Assembly: GCF_036347135.1 (NCBI RefSeq)
Contig: NZ_CP108938.1
Span: forward strand, 6,572,001 to 6,636,000
Length of the DNA stretch: 64,000 nucleotides
DNA from: Streptomyces sp. NBC_00775
GTDB taxonomy: Bacteria; Actinomycetota; Actinomycetes; Streptomycetales; Streptomycetaceae
Direction of reading: 5' to 3'
Shown here piece by piece: positions 43,064 through 51,713 of this stretch. Numbering within the stretch: position 1 is the first letter of the stretch; every line of letters begins with the position of its first letter. The notes under the pieces are model-generated. The model saw only the letters and a program-made list of their open reading frames with translations, was not told where the DNA came from and did not search any database. Both the position numbers and the translations under genes were made by a program.

Positions 43064-44077
43064 TTAGGAGGTCAGCGTGCGCGGTGCGGTGCTGGCCCGC
43101 TCCGTCATCCGGGGAGCGAGCAGGGTCGCCTCCGGTACGGGCGTGCCGTCGAGCTTCTTCATCAGCAACTCCACCGCCTGCGCACCGACTTCGGCGGACG
43201 GGATGGCGATGGAGGTGACAGGGACGCGGACGCCCTCGGCGAGTTCGTCCGGGCAGATGGCGGTGACCGACAGATCGCCGGGGACCCGCAGACCGAGCTG
43301 CTCGAAGGCGTCGATCAGCGGCTCCAGGACCGGCTCGTTGTGTACGACGACACCGGTCAACGCCGGCTGTTCACGGAGCAGTTGCTCGGCGACCCGGCGG
43401 GCGGCGGCGGGCGAGGCCTCGCAGGGGTGCACGGAGGACGCGAGTCCGCCCCGGTCGGCGGCCGCCGTGAACCCCTCCACCACGCGCTGGGCGAACGCCG
43501 TCCCCCGTACGTACACCTCCGGCGGCGAACCGACCAGCGCCACGACCCGGTGCCCGAGCCCGGCAAGGCGCTCGACGCACAGCTCGCCGGCGGCCTTGAA
43601 GTCGAGGTCGATGCAGGTCAGCCCGTCCGGCGTCGCGGGGAACCCGATGAGCACGGAAGGCCGGTCCAGTGCGCGCAGCAACGGCAGCCGGGCGTCGTGG
43701 AGCTGGACGTCCATCACGATCAGCGCGTCCACCAGCGCGGTGTCCGCGACTCGCCGCAGCCCGTCCTCGCCCTCCTCCTGGGTGAGCAGCAGGACGTCGT
43801 GGTCGTGCCGCCGCGCCGCCGTCACCACCGACACCGCGAACTGCATCACGACCGGCACATGGATGCCCGCCCGCAACGGCACCACCAGCGCCAGGACGTT
43901 CGACCGGCTGCTGGCCAGCGCCCGCGCGCCCGCGTGCGGCCGGTAGCCCAGCTCGCGGATGCTCGCCTCGATGCGCTGCCGGGTCTCCTCGGAGATCGGG
44001 CGCTTGCCGCTGAGGGCGTACGAGACGGTGCTGGGGGACACCCCGGCGTGCCGCGCCACATCGGTGATCTTGACCAT
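43064..44077 (-). CDS. LacI-family repressor of the alpha-xyloside operon
   Basis: 337 residues. The N-terminal helix-turn-helix (MVKITDVARHAGVSPSTVSY, ALSGKRPISEETRQRI) and hinge region (ELGYRPHAGARAL) are canonical LacI, followed by a periplasmic-binding-protein-like effector domain. It sits inside the operon between the GH31 gene (2 bp upstream) and the GH3 gene (11 bp downstream), so it is co-transcribed with its presumed targets. GTCGAAGCGCTTCGAC-type palindromes ahead of the first operon gene (49467-49505) match the CG-centred sites of this family. The inducer is probably an alpha-xylosyl oligosaccharide or xylose, by inference from GH31. Confidence 0.93.
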   Translation of the reverse strand: MVKITDVARHAGVSPSTVSYALSGKRPISEETRQRIEASIRELGYRPHAGARALASSRSNVLALVVPLRAGIHVPVVMQFAVSVVTAARRHDHDVLLLTQEEGEDGLRRVADTALVDALIVMDVQLHDARLPLLRALDRPSVLIGFPATPDGLTCIDLDFKAAGELCVERLAGLGHRVVALVGSPPEVYVRGTAFAQRVVEGFTAAADRGGLASSVHPCEASPAAARRVAEQLLREQPALTGVVVHNEPVLEPLIDAFEQLGLRVPGDLSVTAICPDELAEGVRVPVTSIAIPSAEVGAQAVELLMKKLDGTPVPEATLLAPRMTERASTAPRTLTS

Positions 44078-44079
44078 GC

Positions 44080-46329
44080 TCAGTTCAACTCCAACGACAG
44101 GAAGCCCGTCCCGGCCTTCGCCCGCACCTCACGCCCGCCCGTGGCCAGCCCCCAGGGCGCCGAGGGATCACTGGACGAAGCCCGCAGCGTGTCCCCCTCA
44201 CGTACGACGGTGAAGGTGACGCCGCCGACCGGCACCGTCACCTGCGCGCCCCGCTCCAGGCCGTACGCGCGCAGGGTCACCCCGTCGGCGTGGTCGTAGT
44301 CGGGCCGGTCGTCCACCGCCCCCACCGGGATCACCGCACCCGGCCGGACGAGGAGCGGCACGCTCAGGAAGCCGTGCCGCTCGCGCACCCAGCGCGGACC
44401 GGTCACCGTCTGCCCGCTCAGGAAGTGGGTCCAGGTCCCCTCGGGCACGTAGTACGAGACATCGCCGTCGTCGCTGAAGACGGGCGCGACCAGCAGATCC
44501 GGGCCGAGCATGTACTGCCGCTCCAGATGCGCGCACCCGGGGTCGTCCGGGAACTCCAGCACCATTGCCCGCATCATGGGCACGCCCTCCGCGTGGGCGG
44601 CGCGGGCAGCCTCGTACAGATAGGGCATGAGGCCGAGCTTCAGCCGGGTGAACAGCCGCAGGACGTCCACGGCCTCCTCGTCGAAGAGCCAGGGCACGCG
44701 GTACGAGGACGAACCGTGCAGCCTGCTGTGCGAGGACAGCAGCCCGAAGGCGATCCACCGTTTGAACAGCGCGGGCGTCGGCGTCCCCTCGAACCCGCCG
44801 ATGTCATGGCTCCAGAACCCGAACCCCGACATACCAAGGCTCAGCCCGCCGCGCAGCGACTCGGCCATCGACTCGTACGTCGCCTCGCAGTCGCCGCCCC
44901 AGTGCACCGGGAACTTCTGACTGCCGGTCGTCGCCGAGCGCGCGAAGACGACGGCCTCGTGCTCGCCCCGGTGTTTGCGGAGCACATCGAAGACGGTCTG
45001 GTTGTAGAGGTAGGTGTAGTAGTTGTGCATCCGCTCGGGGTCGGCGCCGTCCGCGTACGCCACGTCCACCGGGACCCGCTCGCCGAAGTCGGTCTTGAAG
45101 CAGTCGACGCCCTGCGCGAGCAGCGCCTCCAGCTTGGCCGCGTACCACTGCCGGGCGGCCTCGCTCGTGAAGTCGACCAGCGCCATGCCCGGCTGCCACA
45201 GGTCCCACTGCCAGACACTGCCGTCGGGCCGCTTGAGCAGATGCCCGAGGGCCCGGCCCTCCGCGAAGAGCGGCGAACGCTGCGCGATGTACGGATTGAT
45301 CCATACGCAGATCCGCAGCCCCTTGTCCTTCAGCCGCGCCAGCATCCCCTCCGGATCGGGGAACACCCGGGGATCCCACTGGAAGTCGCACCAGTTGAAC
45401 TCACGCATCCAGAAGCAGTCGAAGTGGAAGACGGAGAGCGGGAGTTCGCGCTCCCGCATCCCGTCGATGAAGGACGTGACGGTGGCCTCGTCGTAGGAGG
45501 TGGTGAAGGACGTCGACAGCCACAGCCCGAACGACCAGGCGGGTGGGAGGGCCGGACGTCCGGTGAGCGCCGTGTACTTGCGCAGGATGTCCTTCGGGGT
45601 CGGCCCGTAGATGACGTAGTACGTCAGCTGCTGCGTCTCGGCGCTGAACTGGACCCGGGAGACCGCTTCCGACCCGACCTCGAAGGAGACGCGCCCGGGG
45701 TGGTCGACGAAGACCCCGTACCCCGCGTCCGTCAGATAGAACGGCACGTTCTTGTAGGCCTGTTCGGTGGCCGTGCCGCCGTCGGCGTTCCACATGTCCA
45801 CGACCTGGCCGTTCTTGACGAGCGGCCCGAACCGCTCGCCGAGACCGAAGACCTGCGTTCCGACGCCGAGGTTCAGCTGTTCGCGCAGATAGTGGGCGCC
45901 GGTGGCGTCCCGCATGATGCCCATGCCCTTGGGGCCGCTGGTGGTGAGGGTGCGGCCGTGGGCGAGGAAGTCGACGTGCCAGGGGGTGGTGCGGGCGACC
46001 TTGAGGGAGAGCGCCCCGGCGGTGAGGGTCGCGTGGTCGTCGTCGTACTCCGCGACCGGAGTGAACTCGGCCTTCTGGAGCTCGAATTGGGGCTTCCTCG
46101 GCTCCTCGCCCTGGAAGTGCGTGAACGTGACGCCGATGACGTCGGGCATCGGCGCGTGCGCGCTGATCGTCACGACCGGTCCCTTCAGCAGGTCGCCGCG
46201 GTGGCGGATGGGCTGCGTCGGCGCGTGGATCTCCAGGGTTCCCTGGGGTGCGCTGACATCGAGGACCTCGACCGGGTGGGCGGCGGTGACGCCTTCGCGC
46301 AGCAGCCAGTAGCCGTCGGTGAACTTCAC
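44080..46329 (-). CDS. yicI: Alpha-xylosidase (GH31, YicI-like)
   Basis: 749 residues from a GTG at 46329 (VKFTDGYWLLREG), which aligns with the start of E. coli YicI and has AAGGGG about seven bases upstream. The whole sequence resembles YicI: FGLWLSTSFTTSYDEATV, FHFDCFWMREFNWCDFQWDP, catalytic nucleophile Asp in DCFKTDFGERV, and acid/base Asp in HWGGDCEATYESMAESLRGG. YicI releases alpha-linked xylose from isoprimeverose and xyloglucan oligosaccharides. There is no signal peptide, so it is cytoplasmic and acts on sugars brought in by the ABC importer encoded directly upstream (11-bp gap). Confidence 0.95.
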   Translation of the reverse strand: MKFTDGYWLLREGVTAAHPVEVLDVSAPQGTLEIHAPTQPIRHRGDLLKGPVVTISAHAPMPDVIGVTFTHFQGEEPRKPQFELQKAEFTPVAEYDDDHATLTAGALSLKVARTTPWHVDFLAHGRTLTTSGPKGMGIMRDATGAHYLREQLNLGVGTQVFGLGERFGPLVKNGQVVDMWNADGGTATEQAYKNVPFYLTDAGYGVFVDHPGRVSFEVGSEAVSRVQFSAETQQLTYYVIYGPTPKDILRKYTALTGRPALPPAWSFGLWLSTSFTTSYDEATVTSFIDGMRERELPLSVFHFDCFWMREFNWCDFQWDPRVFPDPEGMLARLKDKGLRICVWINPYIAQRSPLFAEGRALGHLLKRPDGSVWQWDLWQPGMALVDFTSEAARQWYAAKLEALLAQGVDCFKTDFGERVPVDVAYADGADPERMHNYYTYLYNQTVFDVLRKHRGEHEAVVFARSATTGSQKFPVHWGGDCEATYESMAESLRGGLSLGMSGFGFWSHDIGGFEGTPTPALFKRWIAFGLLSSHSRLHGSSSYRVPWLFDEEAVDVLRLFTRLKLGLMPYLYEAARAAHAEGVPMMRAMVLEFPDDPGCAHLERQYMLGPDLLVAPVFSDDGDVSYYVPEGTWTHFLSGQTVTGPRWVRERHGFLSVPLLVRPGAVIPVGAVDDRPDYDHADGVTLRAYGLERGAQVTVPVGGVTFTVVREGDTLRASSSDPSAPWGLATGGREVRAKAGTGFLSLELN

Positions 46330-46340
46330 TTTCGTACCCC

Positions 46341-47162
46341 TTACTTCACTGCGCCGACGGCGATGCCGCGGGTGAGGGTCCGCTGGAAGACGAGGAAGAA
46401 GACGATGGCGGGGAGGACTCCGAGGAGGGCGGCCGCGTTGGTCATCGTGGCGTCCATCAGGCGCTGGCCCTGGAGGACGCCGAGGGCCACCGACACCGTC
46501 TGGTTGTCGTTGGAGATCAGCATGACCAGGGGCAGCAGGAACTCGTTCCAGGTCCAGATGAAGAAGAAGACCAGGAGCACGCCGATCGTGGGGCGGCTGA
46601 CGGGGACCACGATCCGCCACAGCACCTGCCACTTGTTCGCCCCGTCGATCCGGGCGGCTTCGATGATCTCGCGGGGGAACTGGCCGAGGACGGAGGACAG
46701 GAGATAGGTCCCGAAGGCCGCCTGGATGACGGTGAACACGATGATCACGCTGAGCCGGGTGTCGTAGAGGCCCGCCTGCTTGCTCAGGTAGTAGACCGGA
46801 TAGACCAGCGCCTCCTGCGGCAGCATGTTCGCGAGGACGAAGAAGGCGAGCACCCAGGTGCGGCCCTTGATCCGGCCGATGCCGATCGCGTACGCGTTGA
46901 GGACCGAGAGGACGGCGGCGCCGATCGCCACCGAGCCGGAGATGAGGATCGAGTTGACGAGCTTCTGGCCGAAGTCCACGCGCTGCCAGAAGTCCTTCAG
47001 ACCGTCGAGGTAGAGGCCCTTGGGGAGGCTCAGCGGGCCGTGCGCGGAGTACTCGGCGGGGGACTTGACCGCGTTGATCGCGACGATGCCGAACGGCAGC
47101 ACCATGAAGAGGGCCGCGATCACCAGGGCGAGGAGAACCGGATAGCGGCGCAGGGCGGTCAT
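46341..47162 (-). CDS. Alpha-xyloside ABC transporter permease (MalG type)
   Basis: 273 residues, six helices, EAA loop EAARIDGANKWQVLWRIVVP, and the common C-terminal TLTRGIAVGAVK. The ATG at 47162 overlaps the stop codon of the partner permease (ATGA), so the two are translationally coupled. It pairs with the permease at 47159-48124 and the lipoprotein at 48121-49416 in a CUT1 sugar importer without its own ATPase. The glycosidase genes downstream suggest xylosyl-oligosaccharide import. Confidence 0.93.
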   Translation of the reverse strand: MTALRRYPVLLALVIAALFMVLPFGIVAINAVKSPAEYSAHGPLSLPKGLYLDGLKDFWQRVDFGQKLVNSILISGSVAIGAAVLSVLNAYAIGIGRIKGRTWVLAFFVLANMLPQEALVYPVYYLSKQAGLYDTRLSVIIVFTVIQAAFGTYLLSSVLGQFPREIIEAARIDGANKWQVLWRIVVPVSRPTIGVLLVFFFIWTWNEFLLPLVMLISNDNQTVSVALGVLQGQRLMDATMTNAAALLGVLPAIVFFLVFQRTLTRGIAVGAVK

Positions 47163-48124
47163 GTGCGGAGTCCTTCCTCGGCGTCCTCGGCGCGGGTCTG
47201 GAGTTTGAGGCCGATGAGGGCCAGAGCGAGGATGATCACGGTGAGGACGGTGGAGATCGCCGCGCCGTAGCCGACCTGGGTCTTCTCGAAGAAGGTGGTG
47301 AAGGAGAAGTAGGAGGGCACGTCGGTGGCGCCGCCCGGGCCGCCCTTCGTGAGGACGTACACCGCTCCGAACACCTTCAGCGCGGCGATCGTGCACCACA
47401 GCAGGACGACATAGATCTCGGGCCTGATCTGCGGCAGCGTGATGTGCCAGAAGCGCCGCCACCAGCCCGCGCCGTCCAGCTCGGCGGCCTCGTACAGCTG
47501 CGGATCGACGCGCTGCAGCCCCGCCATGAAGATCACGAGCGGGAAGCCGATCTGTACCCACACCATCACGCCCATGACGCTGTAGAGGGCGATGTCGGGG
47601 TCGCCGAGCCAGTCCTGTTGGAGCGAGCCGAGGTGGACGGCCTTCAGGAGCTCGTTCAGGGAGCCGTTGTCGGGGGCGAGGATCCAGCTCCAGACGATGC
47701 CGGCGACGGCGATCGGCAGGACCTGGGGGAGGTAGAAGCAGGCACGCAGGACGGCGGCGGTCTTCGTCCCGAAGTGCTTGCCGACGAAGTCGAAGAGGGC
47801 GGCGGCCAGGACGAGGCCGAGGACCGTCGGTACGGCGGCCATGGCGAGGACCATGAAGAGGCTGTGCCGGAACGACGCCCAGAACTCGGAATCGTCCAGC
47901 AGCTCACGGTAGTTGGCGAGCCCGGACCACTTCGGGCTGCCGACGCCCTGCCAGTCGGTGAAGCTGACGCCGGTGTTCATCAGGAACGGGACGACGATCA
48001 CCGTGAGGAAGGCGAGGACGCCGGGGAGCAGGAAGAGGGCGTAGGAGTCGCGGGGACGGCGCGGGTGCCTCACCTCGTGCGGTGTGTGGGCCACCCGGCC
48101 GCCCCGCTCGACGGTGACCGTCAT
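47159..48124 (-). CDS. Alpha-xyloside ABC transporter permease (MalF type)
   Basis: 321 residues, normal length for this family (compare the 448-residue relative at 22339). Six helices, starting with DSYALFLLPGVLAFLTVIVV, and EAA loop EAAELDGAGWWRRFWHITLP. The ATG at 48124 overlaps the stop of the binding protein (ATGA), and its stop overlaps the start of the next permease. Second gene of the alpha-xyloside operon, forming half of the membrane channel. Confidence 0.93.
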   Translation of the reverse strand: MTVTVERGGRVAHTPHEVRHPRRPRDSYALFLLPGVLAFLTVIVVPFLMNTGVSFTDWQGVGSPKWSGLANYRELLDDSEFWASFRHSLFMVLAMAAVPTVLGLVLAAALFDFVGKHFGTKTAAVLRACFYLPQVLPIAVAGIVWSWILAPDNGSLNELLKAVHLGSLQQDWLGDPDIALYSVMGVMVWVQIGFPLVIFMAGLQRVDPQLYEAAELDGAGWWRRFWHITLPQIRPEIYVVLLWCTIAALKVFGAVYVLTKGGPGGATDVPSYFSFTTFFEKTQVGYGAAISTVLTVIILALALIGLKLQTRAEDAEEGLRT

Positions 48125-49416
48125 GTCTTCGGTACGCCCTTGTCGTACGCCTTCTGCAACGCGCTCAGATAGGCGTCCGGTTTCTCGCTCCCGGTGATCA
48201 GCTTCTGCGTCTCGGAGACGAGGACGTCGTAGAAGCCGGCGACGGGCCAGTCGGGATAGAAGGCCAGTCCGTCCTTGCCGGAGAGGGTGTTGAAGTTGGC
48301 GATGAGACTCTTGGACTGCGGATCGGTGATGGCGGCCGGGTCGGCGGCCACCGGAACCCCGCCCTTGTTCCCCAGCAGGTTCTGGATCTTCTTCGACATG
48401 GTGATGTCGATGAAGTCGTAGGCGAGGTCCTTGTTCTTGGCGCCCTTGGGGACGACCCAGATGTTGCCGCCGGAGCCGAGTGTGAGGTTGCTGCCCGGCC
48501 AGAGGAAGGTCCCCCAGGCGAACTTGTTCTCCGTCTGGAAGCGCCCGTACCACCAGCTGCCGGAGAAGAGGATCGGGCTCTTGCCCTGGATGAAGGAGAC
48601 CCCGGCGTCCTCGGCCTTGGTGCTGGTGGACTTCTTGCTGATGTAGCCCTTCTTCACCCAGTCGGCGAAGGTCTCGGCGGCGTACGTCCAGGCGGCGTCG
48701 TGGAAGTCCGTCTTGCCCTTGTACAGCTCGTACGAGTCGACCCACGACCGATCGGCCTTGGAGAGCGCGAGCTGGTACAGATACTGCTGGGCCATGTACT
48801 CGGCGCCCGCGTTCGCGAGCGGAGTGATCCCCTTCGCCACGAACGTGTCCATGGCGGCGGTGAGTTCGTCGAACGACGTGGGCTCGGCGATCCCGTACTT
48901 CTTGAAGAGGTCCTTGTTGTAGAACACCATCGTGTACTCGGCGTAGTTGGGCACGCCGTACCACTTCCCGGAGCCCATGACCCCGTTGGTGCTGTACTGG
49001 CTGGTGGTCCGCACGCCCGCGCTGAGCTTCTTGTCCCAGCCGCGCTTGGTCGCCTCGGCGGTCAGATCGGTGAGCAGGCCCTGGGTGGAGAGCTGGCCCG
49101 CCGTCGCGTTGCCCTTGTTGTACTCCATGATGTCCGGCGCGTCATTGGAGTTGAGCACCATCGAGGCCGTCTTCTGGATCTGCTCGAAGCCCTTCTCCTC
49201 GAACTTCACCTTGACGCCGGGGTGCGTCTTCTCGAACTCCTTGATGGCCGCGTTCCAGGCGACGCCCATCGCGCTGTCCGGGCCTTCGTAGTGCCACAGC
49301 TTCAGGGTCTTGCCGTCCGAGGAACCACTGCCCGAGTCGCCGCATGAGGCCAGCAGCAGGGTGCCCGTCAGGGCCACCGCTGCCGTCGCCACCACACGCC
49401 TTCGTGTCGTCGACAT
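48121..49416 (-). CDS. Alpha-xyloside ABC transporter substrate-binding lipoprotein
   Basis: 431 residues from the ATG at 49416 with GGAGG seven bases upstream. A short basic N-region and hydrophobic core end in the lipobox LLASCGDS, so Cys is lipidated and the protein is membrane-anchored outside the cell. The body is a CUT1 extracellular binding protein (TLKLWHYEGPDSAMGVAWNA, GFEQIQKTASMVLNSNDAPD). First gene of a six-gene operon, with LacI palindromes about 35-90 bp upstream of its start codon. It should capture xylosylated oligosaccharides or isoprimeverose, judged from the GH31 gene. Confidence 0.93.
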   Translation of the reverse strand: MSTTRRRVVATAAVALTGTLLLASCGDSGSGSSDGKTLKLWHYEGPDSAMGVAWNAAIKEFEKTHPGVKVKFEEKGFEQIQKTASMVLNSNDAPDIMEYNKGNATAGQLSTQGLLTDLTAEATKRGWDKKLSAGVRTTSQYSTNGVMGSGKWYGVPNYAEYTMVFYNKDLFKKYGIAEPTSFDELTAAMDTFVAKGITPLANAGAEYMAQQYLYQLALSKADRSWVDSYELYKGKTDFHDAAWTYAAETFADWVKKGYISKKSTSTKAEDAGVSFIQGKSPILFSGSWWYGRFQTENKFAWGTFLWPGSNLTLGSGGNIWVVPKGAKNKDLAYDFIDITMSKKIQNLLGNKGGVPVAADPAAITDPQSKSLIANFNTLSGKDGLAFYPDWPVAGFYDVLVSETQKLITGSEKPDAYLSALQKAYDKGVPKT

Positions 49417-49451
49417 CCATTGCCTCCGGGGAGTTGGATGGGTTTCGGGGC

Positions 49452-49505
49452 CGTCACGCAGCGTTCGTCGAATCGTTTCGATGCGTGACGTCGAAGCGCT
49501 TCGAC
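49452..49505. promoter_or_regulatory. Double LacI-type operator with nested inverted repeat
   Basis: GTCGAAGCGCTTCGAC (49490-49505) is a perfect 16-bp palindrome with a CG centre. A second, imperfect site (GTCGAATCGTTTCGAT, 49467-49482) lies with its centre 23 bp away, about two helical turns. The second site is flanked by a separate 9-bp inverted repeat, CGTCACGCA (49452-49460) and TGCGTGACG (49482-49490). All lie 35-90 bp upstream of the first gene of the alpha-xyloside operon, whose third-last product region encodes a LacI repressor. 49506-49690 holds no gene. Confidence 0.8.
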
Positions 49506-49690
49506 GGGGGAAGGTATGTGGGGGCTGTGAGCGCGTCAATGGGGTGCGTCGGAATTGGGGCGGGGGTTCGACGGGTCGGACGTCGGGGTGGCCCATCAGC
49601 CGGCCGCGGACCGGAGCGATGGCCTGGGGGTCGTGGTCGCGGTGATGGCGGCGACGTACGGCAAGTGACACTGACGTACGGCGAATGACA

Positions 49691-50350
49691 CTAGAGACCC
49701 ACGCGGTACCCCACACCCGGTGTCGTGGTGATGACCGGTGGGTCTCCGAGCTTGCGCCGCAGGCGGCCGATGGTGACGGTGACGGTGTTGGTGAACGGGT
49801 CGGCGTGCTCGTCCCAGACCTGTTCGAGCAGGCCCTCGGCGCTGAGGAAGGCGGGCGTGGCGCGGAGCAGTGCCTCCAGCACCCCGAATTCCTTGACCGA
49901 CAGGTCGAGTTGCCGCCCGTCCCGGGTGACCGTGCGCCGCAGCGGATCGAGCTCCACGCCGGCCGCGCGCAGGATCCGGGCCCGCGCGGCGGGCTGGCGG
50001 CGGGCCAGGGCCCGGATGCGCAGGACCAGTTCGGGGAAGTGGAACGGTTTGCCGAGGTAGTCGTCGGCACCCAGGCCGAGGCCGCTGACGCGGTCCCCGG
50101 GCGATCCGGCCGCGGTGAGCATGAGGACCATGGTGCGGTTGTCGCCTTCGGTGATCATCCGGCAGAGGGTGTCGCCGTGGATGCCCGGCAGGTCGCGGTC
50201 GAGAACCACCACGTCATAGGCGTTGAGATCGAGTTTGGCCGCGGCCTCCAGCCCGTCCCGGGCCGTGTCCACGGCCATTCCCTGATCGCGGAGCCCTTCG
50301 GTGAGGACATCGGCGAGGGAGCGGGAGTCCTCGACGACCAGGACTCTCAT
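49691..50350 (-). CDS. OmpR-family response regulator
   Basis: 219 residues from the ATG at 50350 with GGGAG seven bases upstream. The receiver domain has the acidic pocket (VEDS), phospho-acceptor Asp in VVVLDRDLPG (about residue 50) and Lys in LGKPF. The C-terminal winged helix contains LSVKEFGVLEALLRA and TVTVTIGRLRRKLGD, typical of OmpR/PhoB DNA-binding domains. The upstream sensor kinase gene ends at the overlapping ATGA. The pair is divergent from a three-gene ABC exporter at 51714-55113, which is the probable target, a common arrangement for antibiotic or envelope-stress detox systems. Confidence 0.94.
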   Translation of the reverse strand: MRVLVVEDSRSLADVLTEGLRDQGMAVDTARDGLEAAAKLDLNAYDVVVLDRDLPGIHGDTLCRMITEGDNRTMVLMLTAAGSPGDRVSGLGLGADDYLGKPFHFPELVLRIRALARRQPAARARILRAAGVELDPLRRTVTRDGRQLDLSVKEFGVLEALLRATPAFLSAEGLLEQVWDEHADPFTNTVTVTIGRLRRKLGDPPVITTTPGVGYRVGL

Positions 50351-51591
50351 ACCGGGTCTCCCGCCGAAAGGATCCGATGCGCCGGCGGCAGCGCGATGCT
50401 GACGCGCAGTCCGCCGCCGGCTCGGGCGGTCAGGTCCAGGGTGCCGCCGTGCGCCTCGGCGACCGCCGCGACGATGGACAGGCCGAGACCCGCTCCGTTG
50501 TCGGAGCCGGTCCGGTCGGCGCGGAGCCGGCGGAACGGCTGGATCAACTGCTGGACCTGCTCCTGGTCGAGAAGCTTCCCTCCGGTCTCCACGGTCAGAC
50601 AGGCGAGCGGACCGTGTGTCCCGGTGTCGATCTGGATCCAGCCCCCTTCGTCGTTGTGGACGATCGCGTTCTCCATGACGTTGTCGACCATGCGGCACAC
50701 CAGTTCCTGGCTTCCCTCCACCCAGGCCCCTCCTGGACTGCTGGTATGCCGCACGGTCAGGCCGGCGGCGGTGATGGCCTCGGCCCGCGTGGCCAGGGTC
50801 GCGGACACGACCGCGTCGAGCGAGAGCGTGGTGCGGCCGGGCAGATCACCGTGCTGCGCGCGGGCGAGTGCGAGGAGGCCGTCGAGCAGGCCGTCGATCC
50901 GGTCGAGTTCGACATGGAGCCGGCCGGCCAGGGCGGTGGTCTGCGCGGGCACGGGTTCCGGCTTGGCCACCGCCACGTCCAGCGAGGCACGGATCGTGGC
51001 CAGTGGGGTGCGCAGTTCGTGAGAGGCGTTGGCGACGAACCGGCGCTGCGCGACGAAGGCGCCCTCCAGCCGCTCCAGCAACTCGTCGATGGTGTCGGCC
51101 AGTTCCTTGACCTCGTCGGCGGGTCCTGACAAGCCCAGCCGCTCGTGCAGGCTGTCGGCCGAGAACCGCCGAGTGGCCGCCGTCATCTCGCGCAGCGGCC
51201 GCAGCACGCGGCCCGCGACGCCCCAGCCGAGCGCGACCGACACCACCGCCATGACACCGAGCGCGACCAACGACGATTCCAGGACGGCCTGCGGTATGCC
51301 GGAATTCGCTTGGTCACGCTCGTCCGCCAGCTGTTTCTCCAGCGTCTGGATCCGGGACCGGGCCTGCGTCAGCGCCGAATCTGACGTCTGACCCCCCGCG
51401 TTCGTGGGCGGGACGTTGACGTTGGCGGACGTCGTGGAGCTCCCCACCAACAGGCCGCCGGCGATGGCCAGAAGCACGGCTCCGGACAGCAGGAACAGGG
51501 TGCCGTACAGGGCGGTCAGCCGCAGCCGCACGGTACGTCGCGACCACAGCCGGGGCCGCTGCCTGGCGGTCGCGGCCGGCTGCATGCTCAT
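50347..51591 (-). CDS. Membrane sensor histidine kinase
   Basis: 414 residues from the ATG at 51591 (GGGGAG seven bases upstream). Two helices (about 27-48 and 103-127) flank a ~55-residue outer sensor loop with a coiled-coil-like end (RIQTLEKQLADERDQ). HAMP follows, then the phospho-acceptor His in FVANASHELRTPLATI and an HATPase domain with an N-box-like NVMENAIVHND and G-box NGAGLGLSIVAAVAEAHGG. The usual DxGxG is replaced by VETGGKL, as in a subclass of Streptomyces kinases. The signal is unknown. It pairs with the regulator at 49691-50350. Confidence 0.92.
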   Translation of the reverse strand: MSMQPAATARQRPRLWSRRTVRLRLTALYGTLFLLSGAVLLAIAGGLLVGSSTTSANVNVPPTNAGGQTSDSALTQARSRIQTLEKQLADERDQANSGIPQAVLESSLVALGVMAVVSVALGWGVAGRVLRPLREMTAATRRFSADSLHERLGLSGPADEVKELADTIDELLERLEGAFVAQRRFVANASHELRTPLATIRASLDVAVAKPEPVPAQTTALAGRLHVELDRIDGLLDGLLALARAQHGDLPGRTTLSLDAVVSATLATRAEAITAAGLTVRHTSSPGGAWVEGSQELVCRMVDNVMENAIVHNDEGGWIQIDTGTHGPLACLTVETGGKLLDQEQVQQLIQPFRRLRADRTGSDNGAGLGLSIVAAVAEAHGGTLDLTARAGGGLRVSIALPPAHRILSAGDPV

Positions 51592-51661
51592 CGTTCGTCT
51601 CCCCGGGGGCCAGGCACCGCGATTCCGGCTTCCAGGATGCCCCGCTGGACCTAACAGCGGA

Positions 51662-51689
51662 ATAACGGCCGGCGTTCGGCCCGCGTTAT
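51662..51689. promoter_or_regulatory. Inverted repeat in the kinase/ABC divergent promoter
   Basis: ATAACG (51662-51667) and CGTTAT (51684-51689) form an inverted repeat that encloses a second pair, CCG/CGG, symmetrically. It lies in the 122-bp gap between the divergent kinase and ABC ATPase genes, 25 bp before the ATPase ATG. A candidate site for the adjacent OmpR-type regulator, though those more often use direct repeats. Confidence 0.4.
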
Positions 51690-51713
51690 GTCCGGTGCCC
51701 GACAACTGTGTGC

